From Branchiostoma floridae (taxonomy: Eukaryota; Chordata; Leptocardii; Amphioxiformes; Branchiostomatidae): a DNA stretch of 39,609 bases. Below, in pieces: positions 31,901 through 39,609 of the stretch. A program made the translations under genes and the position numbers. The notes under the pieces are model-generated. The model did no database searches and was not told where the DNA came from. It saw only the letters and a program-made list of their open reading frames with translations. Location: NCBI RefSeq assembly GCF_000003815.2, contig NC_049980.1, forward strand, positions 212,006-251,614, in the 5' to 3' direction. The number at the start of each line of letters is the position of its first letter. Positions within the stretch are counted from its first letter, which is position 1.

Positions 31901-34900
31901 CTATTTGAAACAATTTGTTCTTCTGGTGGGTCTGACCTGGAACATTAGCTGAAAGTATGCGTGTCATGTTCTTACAACAGTGAACTCAATTTCTNNNNNN
32001 NNNNNNNNNNNNNNNNNNNNNNNNNNNNNNNNNNNNNNNNNNNNNNNNNNNNNNNNNNNNNNNNNNNNNNNNNNNNNNNNNNNNNNNNNNNNNNAAAAAA
32101 AGGGGGTTTACATAGCCCTGGTAAGACTTGGGGGGGGGGGGGCGGTTGGGGCATTTATTTGAAAACAGTTTCTTGTTTTAGTCAGTGGAAATCAGATCTT
32201 GTCAAAACTGGTCCTGGAGTATAATTGGTGGGATACGAACGACTGAAGCTGGGCACTGTATTGAATCAGCTGCACTGTATATATTTTCAAGGTTATTTGT
32301 ACTCATGATCATGATGACAGCAAACAGTAGCATTCAGACTATTTCTAACACACTGAAAACATTACACCCAATACACACCCTGCTTGCCTTCCCATACAGT
32401 ATCCCTACAGGATGCCAGGTAATGTCTCACCTGGCCAGGTGGCACCCCTCCCAGGATGTTTCCACACTAGGTGGGGAGGAGGCTATTATCGAACAATGGG
32501 GAAAATCTGGGAAACTTGGGGTCAAAGGTTGTTGCTATGTGTTTCTAGGGGAGCAAACACCCACTTTGCTGGGGGTCTTCAAAGTGTCTTAACCCTCTGA
32601 GTACGTATTTTGAAAGAATCTTGACGCCCAAAAAGTATCAATAAGGTTTATCATTGATAGGTTTTCAGATACGCCAATTTGATAACTATGTTGCCATTAA
32701 TTACTGGACCAACCTGGTGAATCAGTTATCGGGTGTGTCCGTTGATCCACTTCTGCGTCCACCTGCAGGTGAGGTCGGCTGGTTCCACTTTGGGTCGCTT
32801 GTTCCTCAGGGGTCGACACCTTCAGATGGCTGGCCAGCGTTGAGCGATTGTCCAGACGTTCTTCAAGGGTCAACACATGATCTGCCAGACGGCTGATCAG
32901 CCTTGACTGGTTGTCGAGACGTTCCTCAAGGGCCCACTTATTGTCCTCCATACGGTTTACCAGTGCTTGGCGGTCATCATGGCGTTCCTTAGGAGTCGAC
33001 ACTTTTCCCTCGATACTGTGGTTTTCGATTCGTTCTTTAAGGGTCGATACTCGTTCCTTCAGAAGGCTTATTACTGCTGACCGCTTATTGAAGTGTTCTT
33101 CAAGGGTCAATACTTGGCCCGTAAGACCGTTGACCAATGCTGAGTGATTGTCGTGGCGTCCATCAAGGATTGAAACGTTGCCATCATTACGGCTGTCTAG
33201 ATTTAAGTGATGTTCGATCAGTTCGTCAAGGGTGGATACTCTCTTCCTCAGACGTCTGACCGTTGCTGAACCTTTCTTGATTTGTTCTTCGAAGGTCAAT
33301 ACTTGGCCCTGCAGACGACCAACCAACGATGAGAGATTGTCGTGGCGTTCCTCCAGGGTGGATATTTGGCTTTCAAGATGGCTTTCCAGATTTATGCGGT
33401 GTTTTATCCATTCTTCAAGGTTCGATACTTGACCCTTCAGACTGTTGACTAGTGCTGACCACTTCTTGAGGTGTTCTTCAAAGGCCAATACTTGGTGCGC
33501 CAGACGGCTGATCAATGCTGACCGATTGTTGTGGCGTTCCTCCAGGGTCCATACTTGGCCCTCGACACGGCTGACCAAAGCTGAATGCTTCTCCTGGTCC
33601 TTTTTTAATGTCAATACTTGTCCTTCCAGAAGGCTGAACAAAGCTGAACGATTGTCCTGGCGTTCTTCGATGGTCGACACTTGGTTCTCTAGGCTGCTCA
33701 CCAGTGCAGAACAGTTGTCACGGTGTTTCTCCAGTGCTGGTGGGTAATCAAGTTGTTCCTCCAGGGTCAACACTAGGTTCATTAGACCGGTGATCAGGTC
33801 TGAGTGGCTGTCTTGGTGTCCCTCAAGGGTTGATACTTGGTCCTCTAGACGGCTAAACAGTGCAGAACTGTTGGCATGGCTTTCCTCAAGGGTCAATACT
33901 TGGCTCTCCAGGCGGCTGGCCATCATTGAGTAGCTGCCGATATGTTCTTCAAGGGCCGACATTTGTTTCTTTAGGCGGATGACCTGTGCCTTGTGGGTGT
34001 TGCTGTGTTCCATCATTGTCGACATTTGGCCTTCCAGTCTGTTGAACAGCGATAATTGATCGTCCTGCCTTTCCTCCAGGGTCGAAACTTGGTCTTTCAG
34101 ACGGCTGATCAGTGTTGAGTGGGTCTTGAGGTGTCCTCCGTGGGTGGTTACTTGCTTCTCTAGACTGCTGGTTAGTGCTGAGCGGTTGTGATTTTGTTCC
34201 TCAAGGGGAGGTGCTTGCTCATCTATTCGGCTGACGAGTGATGAACAGTTGTCAACCCGTTCTTCAAGGGTCGATACTTGGTCCTTTAGACGGCCAATCA
34301 CTGCGGGACGGTTCTTGAATTGTTCCTCAAGTGTAAACACTCGATCCTCCATACGGCGGATCAATGCTGAAGTATTGTTTTGGCGTTCCAGAACGGTCGA
34401 CATTTGACTCTCTAGTAGTACAAACAGACTTGAGTGGTTGCTGATCCGTTCGTCAAGAGTCGATACCTTGTTATCTAGATTGGTGATCATTGCTGAAAGC
34501 GTTTCCTGGTGTACTATGGCCAAGACTGGGCTCTCCTCTAGTCGGGTGACGAGTGCTGAGAGGTTGTCCTGGTGTTTCTCAAGGCTTGGTGCTTGCTCAT
34601 TCATTCGGATGACAAGTGCTGAGCGGTTGTTCTGGTGTTCCGCAAGGGTCGGTTCTTGCTCCTCCAGTTGGGTGACGAGTGATGAGCGGTTGTCCTGGTG
34701 TTCCTCAAGGCTTGGTGCTTGCTTCTTCAGTTGNNNNNNNNNNNNNNNNNNNNNNNNNNNNNNNNNNNNNNNNNNNNNNNNNNNNNNNNNNNNNNNNNNN
34801 NNNNNNNNNNNNNNNNNNNNNNNNNNNNNNNNNNNNNNNNNNNNNNNNNNNNNNNNNNNNNNNNNNNNNNNNNNNNNNNNNNNNNNNNNNNNNNNNNNNN

Positions 34901-35760
34901 NNNNNNNNNNNNNNNNNNNNNNNNNNNNNNNNNNNNNNNNNNNNNNNNNNNNNNNNNNNNNNNNNNNNNNNNNNNNNNNNNNNNNNNNNNNNNNNNNNNN
35001 NNNNNNNNNNNNNNNNNNNNNNNNNNNNNNNNNNNNNNNNNNNNNNNNNNNNNNNNNNNNNNNNNNNNNNNNNNNNNNNNNNNNNNNNNNNNNNNNNNNN
35101 NNNNNNNNNNNNNNNNNNNNNNNNNNNNNNNNNNNNNNNNNNNNNNNNNNNNNNNNNNNNNNNNNNNNNNNNNNNNNNNNNNNNNNNNNNNNNNNNNNNN
35201 NNNNNNNNNNNNNNNNNNNNNNNNNNNNNNNNNNNNNNNNNNNNNNNNNNNNNNNNNNNNNNNNNNNNNNTTCAAGGTTGTTGACCACTGCCAAGCATTT
35301 CTCGAGACCTTTTTCCTGCTCCTTCAGGCTAATGACCGGGTCGAAGCGAGTCTCGAGGTCTTTCCGAAGAGTCAAAAGTTGTTTCTCCAGACTACTGATC
35401 AAGGCTGAGTGGTTTCGCACCTGTTTTGGAATGGGTTTTGAACACATGAAATGCTCCTTCTTTACGAAAAGGCAACTAGAATATTGGAACAACAGGAGTA
35501 AATAATTCTTTCACACAAATAAACAAAATTGTGTTCAGGCTAATGGGCATGGGAGCTGGTTTGGTAATACATTACATGGTATGCTACAAGCCTTACCGTA
35601 TCAGAGTCTGGATGTGGTGTATTGGTATGCAGTAGGAGGAGTGTTACAGACGTAATCAAAATTGCCATGACGACGGTTGTCTTGACAACGTGGGCCAGGT
35701 GGGACCAAGACAGGAAACTCCGCACCTGGTCACAGTAGCCTTTTTCATATTCATCGAAGT
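19769..35760 (-). CDS. Type II membrane mosaic receptor: coiled coil, F5/8C, partial C-type lectin, SOMP5-like domain
   Basis: Gene model in coding order (complement): 35597-35760, 32714-35420, 29692-29882, 25585-25728, 24723-24879, 23466-23639, 23150-23289, 22503-22681, 19769-19976. Every junction has AG/GT signals and compatible phase; the sum leaves about 1353 residues plus stop. The order is cytoplasmic stub, membrane anchor, very long coiled-coil stalk, discoidin domain, half C-type lectin domain, then a C-terminal domain seen in coral skeletal-matrix proteins. There is no signal peptide, and the sequons lie C-terminal of the membrane segment, so an extracellular C-terminus (type II) is inferred. 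F5/8C and lectin domains usually bind glycans or phospholipids, so surface recognition or adhesion is a reasonable guess. The 5' coding exon is not found, so the model is partial. It runs convergently to the channel gene. Linking all exons into one mRNA is inference from phase and order; exon D to E and the 3' end are the weakest joins. Confidence 0.72.
20142..20212 (+). repeat. (GAAT)n microsatellite, LINE tail
   Basis: About 17 gaat/atga units. It directly follows the complement-strand aataaatcatcat of the LINE end, so it is read as the target-primed 3' tail. Confidence 0.9.
20502..22085 (-). pseudogene. LINE reverse transcriptase ORF2 fragment with one frame break
   Basis: Two open segments cover the ORF: about 22085-21660 (palm and fingers up to GLGVRLDD) and about 21665-20502 (YADD box to the C-terminus ending HKAWNKRRR). 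The frame changes at about 21660-21668. The few residues normally present between the conserved aspartates and YADD are missing, so a small deletion (3n+1 nt) is the simplest explanation. Otherwise the reading frame is intact over 1.5 kb, suggesting a fairly recent insertion. Not a host gene. Confidence 0.8.
22090..22440 (+). repeat. Degenerate minisatellite, ~70-bp unit
   Basis: g(a/g)(a/t/c)gccatggtta recurs near 22193, 22264, 22338 and 22409, with (t/a)aaggatta/gaact and ttataacg words between. It starts exactly where the LINE is truncated. Intronic in the receptor gene. Confidence 0.65.
22503..22681 (-). CDS. SOMP5-like C-terminal domain, exon 2
   Basis: Acceptor tttttccag and donor CGCAG/gttagt. 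It reads VNVSLFQGSEVRELIFDGKN, then FSWFSKDRLLTSPWSDL and NFFSIDGETQAISR. The 'V.V.LF.......IFDG......WF....L..S.W.DL' pattern fits the same domain as the preceding exon. It ends in phase 2, which matches the 1-nt start of the exon at 19976. Confidence 0.75.
23150..23289 (-). CDS. SOMP5-like C-terminal domain, exon 1
   Basis: Acceptor ttctgtag and donor AAAAGG/gtaagg. It reads CDWQVVFEIRSGVGDWAVKA, then WSSDHAITGHFKSPLVDIWD and TLGVKR. The W..VF.....G pattern, followed by 'KSPLVDIWDTLGVK' and the next two exons, resembles from memory the C-terminal region of coral uncharacterized skeletal organic matrix protein 5 and its relatives in other invertebrates. No biochemical function is known to me. 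It ends in phase 0. Confidence 0.72.
23434..23639 (-). CDS. C-type lectin domain, N-terminal half; donor or stop ambiguous
   Basis: Acceptor gaacag at the 23639 side. It reads GCPKADHVRFNGVCYKNF, then EARQACAEDGGMLAMPKD, then ATNTFLASL and YWLGL. This is the first half of a C-type lectin domain (CP...F...CYK, EAR.AC...GG.LA, W.GL). The second half, with the calcium-binding EPN/QPD and WND motifs, is absent. Read on, the frame hits TGA at 23434-23436 just after GLIQKK. Alternatively a donor (GGAG/gttact) ends the exon at 23466, and its phase 1 fits the next exon. I used 23466 in the gene model, but an isoform stopping at 23434 is equally readable. Confidence 0.75.
24723..24879 (-). CDS. F5/8C (discoidin) domain, exon 3 of 3
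   Basis: Acceptor ctcaatag and donor CGAG/gtaagt. It reads VFVGNTDRNSEVRHLVVPP, then ARFIRFYPLTWTNRPSMRMEVLLC. This gives the F.GN.D......  strand, the ARFIRFYP signature and the closing cysteine of the F5/8C fold. With the two preceding exons the domain is complete, about 150 residues. It ends in phase 1, and the next residue (G) is completed by the lectin exon. Confidence 0.9.
25585..25728 (-). CDS. F5/8C (discoidin) domain, exon 2 of 3
   Basis: Acceptor accatag and donor AAG/gtagat; 48 codons, phase 0 on both sides. It reads VDLKKLNMVAGVVTQGRADYDQW, then VTNYKLAFSSDGIVWHTYSE. These are the core strands of an F5/8C domain: WLQVDL, hhxGhxTQGR, and the 'Y.lsfS.DG..W..y' segment. Confidence 0.9.
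25847..27090 (+). repeat. Composite repeat, array 1 of ~160-bp units
   Basis: Starts ggccgacatttgcttaagag/caaatacagca. It then holds degenerate units with accaaatttcaggtcatt and agggtacaggagccaaa, near 26570, 26741, 26897 and 27026. Same start and same unit as array 2. Non-coding, in the intron between discoidin exons 1 and 2. Confidence 0.7.
27453..27824 (+). repeat. Recurring taacaaacgttacc motif with perfect palindrome
   Basis: gtaacaaacgttacc at 27453, gtaacaaatgttacc at 27635 and a fused head-to-head pair at 27797-27826. The last includes a 26-bp perfect palindrome at 27799-27824, centred on ccgg. The motif is itself nearly palindromic. No known binding site is claimed. Confidence 0.6.
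28020..29345 (+). repeat. Composite repeat, array 2 of ~160-bp units
   Basis: Starts ggccgacatttgcttgggag/caaatacagca at 28042. At least seven units follow with accaaatttcaggtcatttg, gcataggagccaaaa and tatgaagaaagtgttgatg, near 28323, 28471, 28632, 28793, 28954, 29116 and 29286 (period about 148-170). It ends with ttgaaaatttgacagaagag. Same intron as array 1. Confidence 0.8.
29385..29460 (+). repeat. Two adjacent hairpins at the end of array 2
   Basis: 29385-29421: arms atattgcaaatccatac / gtatggattgcaatat around tgta. 29429-29460: arms tatttca-ccatacc / ggtatgg-ctgaaata. The first arm's sequence, atattgcaatccat, also occurs near the start of array 2 (28074), so the arms may be terminal signals of that composite element. 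Confidence 0.7.
29692..29882 (-). CDS. F5/8C (discoidin) domain, exon 1 of 3
   Basis: Acceptor ttattgtag and donor CAG/gtagag. It reads SCSVEPSGMANITATITAS, then AHLNSRP, then GWCAKDWHTRGNWLQ. This is the N-terminal half of a coagulation factor V/VIII C-type domain: the first disulfide cysteine, the 'PLGM...ITAS' strand, and the W-C-A and W-L-Q signatures. The exon ends in phase 0 and continues with VDL in the next exon, completing WLQVDL. Confidence 0.88.
30467..30566. other. Assembly gap (N)
   Basis: 100 N, a conventional placeholder length, so the true size is unknown. It interrupts the intron between the coiled-coil and discoidin exons. Confidence 0.99.
30567..31994. other. Intron of receptor gene, mostly featureless
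   Basis: Apart from the small inverted-repeat element at 30606-30749, no domain-bearing reading frame or clear repeat is seen. Confidence 0.5.
30606..30749. mobile_element. Small inverted-repeat element (144 bp)
   Basis: A perfect 14-bp inverted pair, ttcaggtggtccca (30606-30619) and tgggaccacctgaa (30736-30749), encloses 116 bp of non-coding sequence. Candidate mini-MITE; no clear target duplication. Confidence 0.5.
31995..32094. other. Assembly gap (N)
   Basis: 100 N, followed by an a7-g5 run and a g13 run that look like low-quality edge sequence. Confidence 0.99.
32714..35420 (-). CDS. Giant coiled-coil exon of 21-residue (63-bp) repeats
   Basis: One exon of 2707 nt, open throughout (537 nt are N at 34734-35270), between acceptor aaaacag (35421 side) and donor CACCAG/gttggt. 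The protein is a tandem repeat of 21 residues, exactly three heptads. A typical unit is EGQVxTLEERxDNRSALxSRL. Hydrophobic residues sit at unit positions 4, 7, 17/18 and 21, with polar residues at 11 and 14, as in a parallel coiled coil with hydrophilic core layers. Around 34 units are readable. Many units carry N-x-S/T at the same place (NRSA, NHSA, NCSS, NLSS); I count 18 sequons in the readable part. Phase 1 at its end joins the discoidin exon to give TDSP-E-SCSVEP. Most likely an extracellular, glycosylated oligomerising stalk. No similarity to a named stalk protein is claimed. Confidence 0.85.
34734..35270. other. Assembly gap (N) inside coiled-coil exon
   Basis: 537 N. The length is a multiple of 3, so the frame continues, but it does not fit a whole number of 21-residue units between the flanking registers. 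The true number of repeats is therefore unknown. Confidence 0.99.
35597..35760 (-). CDS. Exon with membrane anchor of the mosaic receptor
   Basis: Acceptor tttgcag before 35760 and donor gtaagg after 35597. It reads FDEYEKGYCDQVRSFLSW, then a 20-residue hydrophobic run (VVMAILITSVTLLLL), then NTPHPDSDT. The hydrophobic stretch without a cleavage-type signal sequence and with charged residues on its N-terminal side fits a type II signal anchor. The exon starts in phase 2, so at least one more coding exon lies upstream, either beyond the window or hidden in the repeat-rich 35761-39609. An ATG near the exon start is in the wrong frame. Confidence 0.75.
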
Positions 35761-35874
35761 CTGCAAATTACAATGATGGCGGTGCAATGTTACAAGCTTA
35801 AAAGTGAAGTAATACTTATTTCGTAGATGAATTCATCAGGTTGGCAATTAATCATATAGTAACTTAAAGGTTCT

Positions 35875-37851
35875 TTAACCCTATTCAGACCGGGGGGGGG
35901 GGGGGCTTTTGAGGCCTGCGCCAACTTCGATATCCTATAATGCCAGAACACCTTACGCTAATGCCACCAAATTTGATGAGTTTTCCTAAAATATTGTTGG
36001 CAACAATTTTACGAAGTTTGACAAATTTTCCATTTTTTCGTGTTGCCATGGCAACCGGTAACCGTTTGCTGACAGGCAGTTTTGCCAAAAATCACTATTT
36101 TGGGTTATAACAATGTATTTTTCACATTTATTTGCTATATTACTGCTATTTTGTTACATAAATAAAATGTTATATTATTTAGCATATCTTTCATAATTAT
36201 ATATGTATAAATTATGCTAATTTGATGACGTCATCAGCCCAAAATCCAAGATGGCGGAGCGTATGGCCAGATCAAGAATAACAAGTTAATTATCCCTTAA
36301 AATTTGTAACTACCTGGTATTTTTTCATCAAAAACCATCTAAATGAATGAATTTAGTCTATTTTCATTGCCCTTTGTGATTATTTGTTCCAAAAAAAGTA
36401 GTTTTAAAAATTCAAGGTAGTGGATATAATATGGCGGAACCTAACTCGTATCTTATGTGCGCATGACGTCATTTTATGACGTCATTCTGACGTCATCGAT
36501 GTTGCTATTGGCAATACAAGTCGCAATAAACATTATTATTCTGTTATCTGCACTTGCTATTACATTTTTGTAGTATAACTTGAAGTTGTCTGAGAATACC
36601 CTTTTTTCATGGGTCCGGCCAATACAATCAAATTGATGACGTCACAATTACGTCATCTTACGTCAACGTAACGTCAAACGTCAAATACTTGTTAGATATC
36701 ATGTCGATATCATGTCCTGAAAATTTGGTGGCCCTACGGCACGTCGTTCAAGAGTTATATGACTTAGAAGTGGAGGGCCTCAAAAGCGTTTTCGCCCCCC
36801 TTTAGCGTTTTCGCCCCCCCCCCCCCCAAGAGCAGTTGGTTACTACATATTACAGGTGCGCTACCTGGTACTATACTGTACCTGGGGAGTAACGTATATG
36901 GTGAGTTACCTGGTACCTATATGGCACCTTATTACCGTACCGTAAGATGTCATACCTCGAAAGTCGATACTATATTGTTCGGTGCAAACATGACATTGAA
37001 ATGAAAAAGACAATTTTTTCAGCTGAGGTGGCATAAAAACAGCGCTACTGCGAACGTATAAATTAACACCGTCTATGGTACGGAATACGTCAGCTATATG
37101 TTTTCAATTTGTCACAGTGTTTTCTTTCTTGTGCTGGAAACATTTCCAAAGCACTAACAAAAACACAAGTGAATAATACTTTCTCATTATAAACACTATC
37201 TACGCGCAAGTTGATATAGCTGTTGCTAAATGCTACACAAACACTGGTAAAGTACCAGTCTTAAGAAACACGGGTAAATGCATCAGTTCCTAAATACTAG
37301 AAAAAAACAGTCATGTTGGAGGTGAAGATATCCCTTTGGCAGGTGCATATACCAAGATGTGCGTTATTCTAATTAATACCTAATATTTGCATAGTTAATA
37401 AAGGCTTCGATATTTTTTTTGTGGTCACTTCATGGTAGAGACTTCATATTGGAGATATATAGGTTGCTTGAGGACAGGTGAATACAATGAAATACATTTT
37501 ATGTCAAGACTCAGGTAAATGCAATAATGGGAATACAAGGGACCCAACCCTCCTTGTCTGAAACAAGTTCAACTATCTTATTACCATGTAATTACGTTAA
37601 TATTGATACTATGAATGGAGTTATGTATCAAACTCGTGTTCTTATATCATTCTGAAGCTGCATTTTGTGATTTATACCAATCAAATTCTAAAATGTCATG
37701 TAAACCCGTTTTTTTTGGGGGGGGGGCGAAATCGCTAAAGGGGGGCGAGGTAGGGGGCGAGATCACTAGCCGGGGAGGGCGAGATCGCTAGTGATTTCCC
37801 CCCGGGGGGGGGGGGGCGAAAACCCTGTCACACCGGTCTGAAAAGGGTTAA
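35875..37851. mobile_element. TTAA-flanked, piggyBac-like non-autonomous element
   Basis: Flanked by TTAA at 35875-35878 and 37848-37851. The left end is CCCTATTCAGACCGG; the complement of the right end is CCCTTTTCAGACCGG (14 of 15 identical). TTAA target duplications and CCC-initial termini are hallmarks of piggyBac transposons. The 1969-bp interior has no transposase reading frame, but has G/C homopolymers near both ends and internal inverted cgttttcgcccccc words (36788-36827 against 37712-37745). It lies upstream of the receptor's membrane-anchor exon. Partial relatives at 12700-12920 and 39449-39609. Confidence 0.72.
36226..36644. promoter_or_regulatory. Cluster of five perfect TGACGTCA (CRE/ATF) sites
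   Basis: TGACGTCA at 36226-36233, 36464-36471, 36477-36484, 36488-36495 and 36637-36644, plus TTACGTCA variants at about 36649 and 36659. A YY1-like ccaagatggcgg is at 36246-36257. All lie inside the TTAA element. The match to the CREB/ATF consensus is direct; any regulatory effect is inference. Confidence 0.5.
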
Positions 37852-38340
37852 GCACAACCAATGGGTACTTACATTCAACGTTTCAGGGTCTGTCAAAAAC
37901 CATCATCGGGGTAGAATTACTGGAAAATACTTCTTGCTGCTACTTTTAGCCGAAGTAGNNNNNNNNNNNNNNNNNNNNNNNNNNNNNNNNNNNNNNNNNN
38001 NNNNNNNNNNNNNNNNNNNNNNNNNNNNNNNNNNNNNNNNNNNNNNNNNNNNNNNNNNNNNNNNNNNNNNNNNNNNNNNNNNNNNNNNNNNNNNNNNNNN
38101 NNNNNNNNNNNNNNNNNNNNNNNNNNNNNNNNNNNNNNNNNNNNNNNNNNNNNNNNNAGGGAAGAGTCGATGGGAGATAGAAGCTGAGACATGTTTCAGT
38201 GGGAGGCATTCTTGCTGCTACAGCGCCACCTACATCGGCTATAAGTAGCAGCAAGAAGTAGTTTCCAGTAATTCTAACCTGATGATGGTGTCTGACAGAC
38301 ACCGAAATGTTGGATGTAAGTACCCATTGGTTGTGCTTAA
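37848..38340. mobile_element. TTAA-flanked foldback element with ~110-bp inverted repeats
   Basis: Left arm 37852-37957 starts gcacaaccaatgggtactta; right arm 38230-38336 ends taagtacccattggttgtgc. The arms match over about 110 bp, including gaattactgga and cttcttgctgctactt. TTAA occurs at 37848 and 38337. The centre is partly N (37959-38157). It shares its left TTAA with the piggyBac-like element next door. Confidence 0.78.
37959..38157. other. Assembly gap (N)
   Basis: 199 N between the two arms of the foldback element, so the gap probably reflects failure to assemble the inverted repeat. Confidence 0.99.
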
Positions 38341-38524
38341 CGAATCTTACTATATCAGTATTACTTATTGTTCCCCTTCGATGAATAACAAGTCGTTTGA
38401 AAGCTAGCTTTGTGAAAATTCAAACTTTCGATCGTGTTTGCCTGACCATCTTTGATCTAGTTATTTCACGCACTACACTAGACTAATCAAATTCAGTTTT
38501 TTTTTTCTCAACATATCTAAAATT

Positions 38525-38675
38525 AAGTTTTATTCATTTATTTATTTATTGATAGTATAGGGTGGTCCCTTAAGTCAGCATGCTGATTTCCAAGGGAGCC
38601 TTGTATGAGTATGGCTTTGAATGAATGGTAACAAGGAGACTTTATTTTTTTTTATTTCTTTATTTATCTTCAGAC
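38525..38675 (-). repeat. Two A/T-rich tails, possible LINE 3' ends
   Basis: On the complement, caataaataaataaatgaat (near 38550) and gataaataaagaaataaaaa (near 38660) each follow non-repetitive sequence, as retroelement 3' tails do. No coding sequence is attached, so this is only a suggestion. Confidence 0.35.
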
Positions 38676-39448
38676 AGGTGGGCGGCCAGACTGGTCGCAG
38701 GATAAGAAAAAATGGCTAAAGGCAATAGAGAAAAACTAGCAAAATGTATGATCTAAAATATGATGCCAAAAGATCATAAGCTCATGACACAAAAAGGCAA
38801 AAGGGAGGTACGGATCCGGAGGTAAACAAAACTTCTAATGGCTCATGTTAATTTTTCGAACTCGAATCTAATTACAAACACCGCGCACCTTGTGGAAAGA
38901 AGGGAACCAGGAGGGACGAGAAATAATTGTACTGTTGCAATACCGTAGCGGTGTTTTAAACATGTTCTTTTGTTCAACATTTCCTTCCTTGTCTAGCTAC
39001 CTTCCAACTACATGCAGCCTGGGAAGTCTATACTTGTAACTTCTTATGGTCTCATTGATGTATCACTCAGTGTGTATAGTCTAAACGAGATCCGAGCCAA
39101 AAACTAAACGGCTGCATGGACTCGTGTTTTTAGCGGTGAGAAATTACCTTTTAGCCAGCCGAACTGATCTCAAAAGTTAGACTGGTGAAAGTTTCTTTGG
39201 AACTGGATGTAATGGGAAGACTACTCATCAATGAGACCTTATGCAAGTATTTATCAATCATGTCTGCTGCAGGTAGTGACTGGTCTCGTGCCAATCATGG
39301 TCACTACACGTATGGGATATTAATCTATTTACTTATTGGTTTGGCTGTTTATTTTAGCACGCACAGCCAGGGTTGCCCTGGTAGGCTGTTGGTGGATATT
39401 ACAAAGAGTATACCCTGCTGACAGAGACAAGGACCATGCAACTTCAAC
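38676..39448. other. No gene recognised
   Basis: Upstream side of the receptor gene. A possible first coding exon was looked for on the complement and not found. ggtctcattgatg (39048) and catcaatgagacc (39228) form a short inverted pair. Confidence 0.4.
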
Positions 39449-39609
39449 CCTATCCAGACTGGGGGGGGGCTAAAAGTGCCCGCGCCAACTTTGACCTCCT
39501 ATATCTTCCAAACGGCTTGTGCTAGAACAAATAAACTCGACGTAGTTTTCGTAGAATATTGTCGGCAACAATTAAAAAAAATAGTGGATAAGTTTATGAT
39601 TCTTCGTGT
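39449..39609 (+). mobile_element. Left end of another TTAA-family element, cut by window edge
   Basis: aaccctatccagactggggg, then gcgccaactttgacctccta and gtagaatattgtcggcaaca, parallels 35878-36010 and the inverted copy at 12700-12920. Confidence 0.7.

Noticed and set aside
34438-35505. Plus-strand reading frame of 355 codons, and others at 32911-33747
   Set aside because: They are the antisense of the 63-bp coiled-coil repeat and partly consist of N. The complement strand has the splice signals and the heptad pattern.
39185-39421. 78-codon plus-strand frame with a hydrophobic stretch
   Set aside because: No recognisable domain, no splice or promoter context, and short enough to be chance.

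Overview
The window is animal genomic DNA: genes in many short exons with GT-AG introns, dense small transposons and microsatellites, and no bacterial features. Gene content (expanded DEG/ENaC channels, mosaic F5/8C plus C-type-lectin proteins) and the style of the interspersed repeats suggest a lancelet (Branchiostoma). That assignment rests on recalled resemblance, not a search.

Plus strand, 1-18018: two tandem, same-orientation acid-sensing-ion-channel-like (DEG/ENaC) genes. The first is represented only by its last three exons (205-1555). The second appears complete, with 12 exons from 8188 to 18018 that join in frame into 466 residues. It has the HG gating motif, TM1, FPAVTVCN, the cysteine-rich ectodomain, and TM2 with the GAS selectivity filter. 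The matching exons of the two genes have the same length and phase. The 6.6 kb between them is filled with repeats: a 115-bp tandem array, a tRNA-derived SINE, a large imperfect palindrome and a terminal-inverted-repeat MITE.

Minus strand, about 35760 down to 19769: a convergent, multi-exon gene for a mosaic type II membrane protein. In coding order it has a transmembrane exon, one 2.7-kb exon of 21-residue (63-bp) coiled-coil repeats with a recurrent N-glycosylation sequon, a three-exon F5/8C (discoidin) domain, the first half of a C-type lectin domain, and a three-exon C-terminal domain resembling coral 'uncharacterized skeletal organic matrix protein 5'. All splice phases agree; the nine exons give about 1353 residues. 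The first coding exon is not identified. Four runs of N occur, one inside the coiled-coil exon.

The introns and flanks of this gene hold a 5'-truncated LINE (20142-22085), two arrays of ~160-bp repeats (25847-27090, 28020-29345), and, upstream of the transmembrane exon, two TTAA-flanked elements that share one TTAA. The larger looks piggyBac-like and carries five perfect TGACGTCA sites.

The strongest leads are the glycosylated coiled-coil lectin/discoidin receptor, its truncated lectin domain, the CA/GT tracts that bracket channel exon 4, and the abutting TTAA elements.
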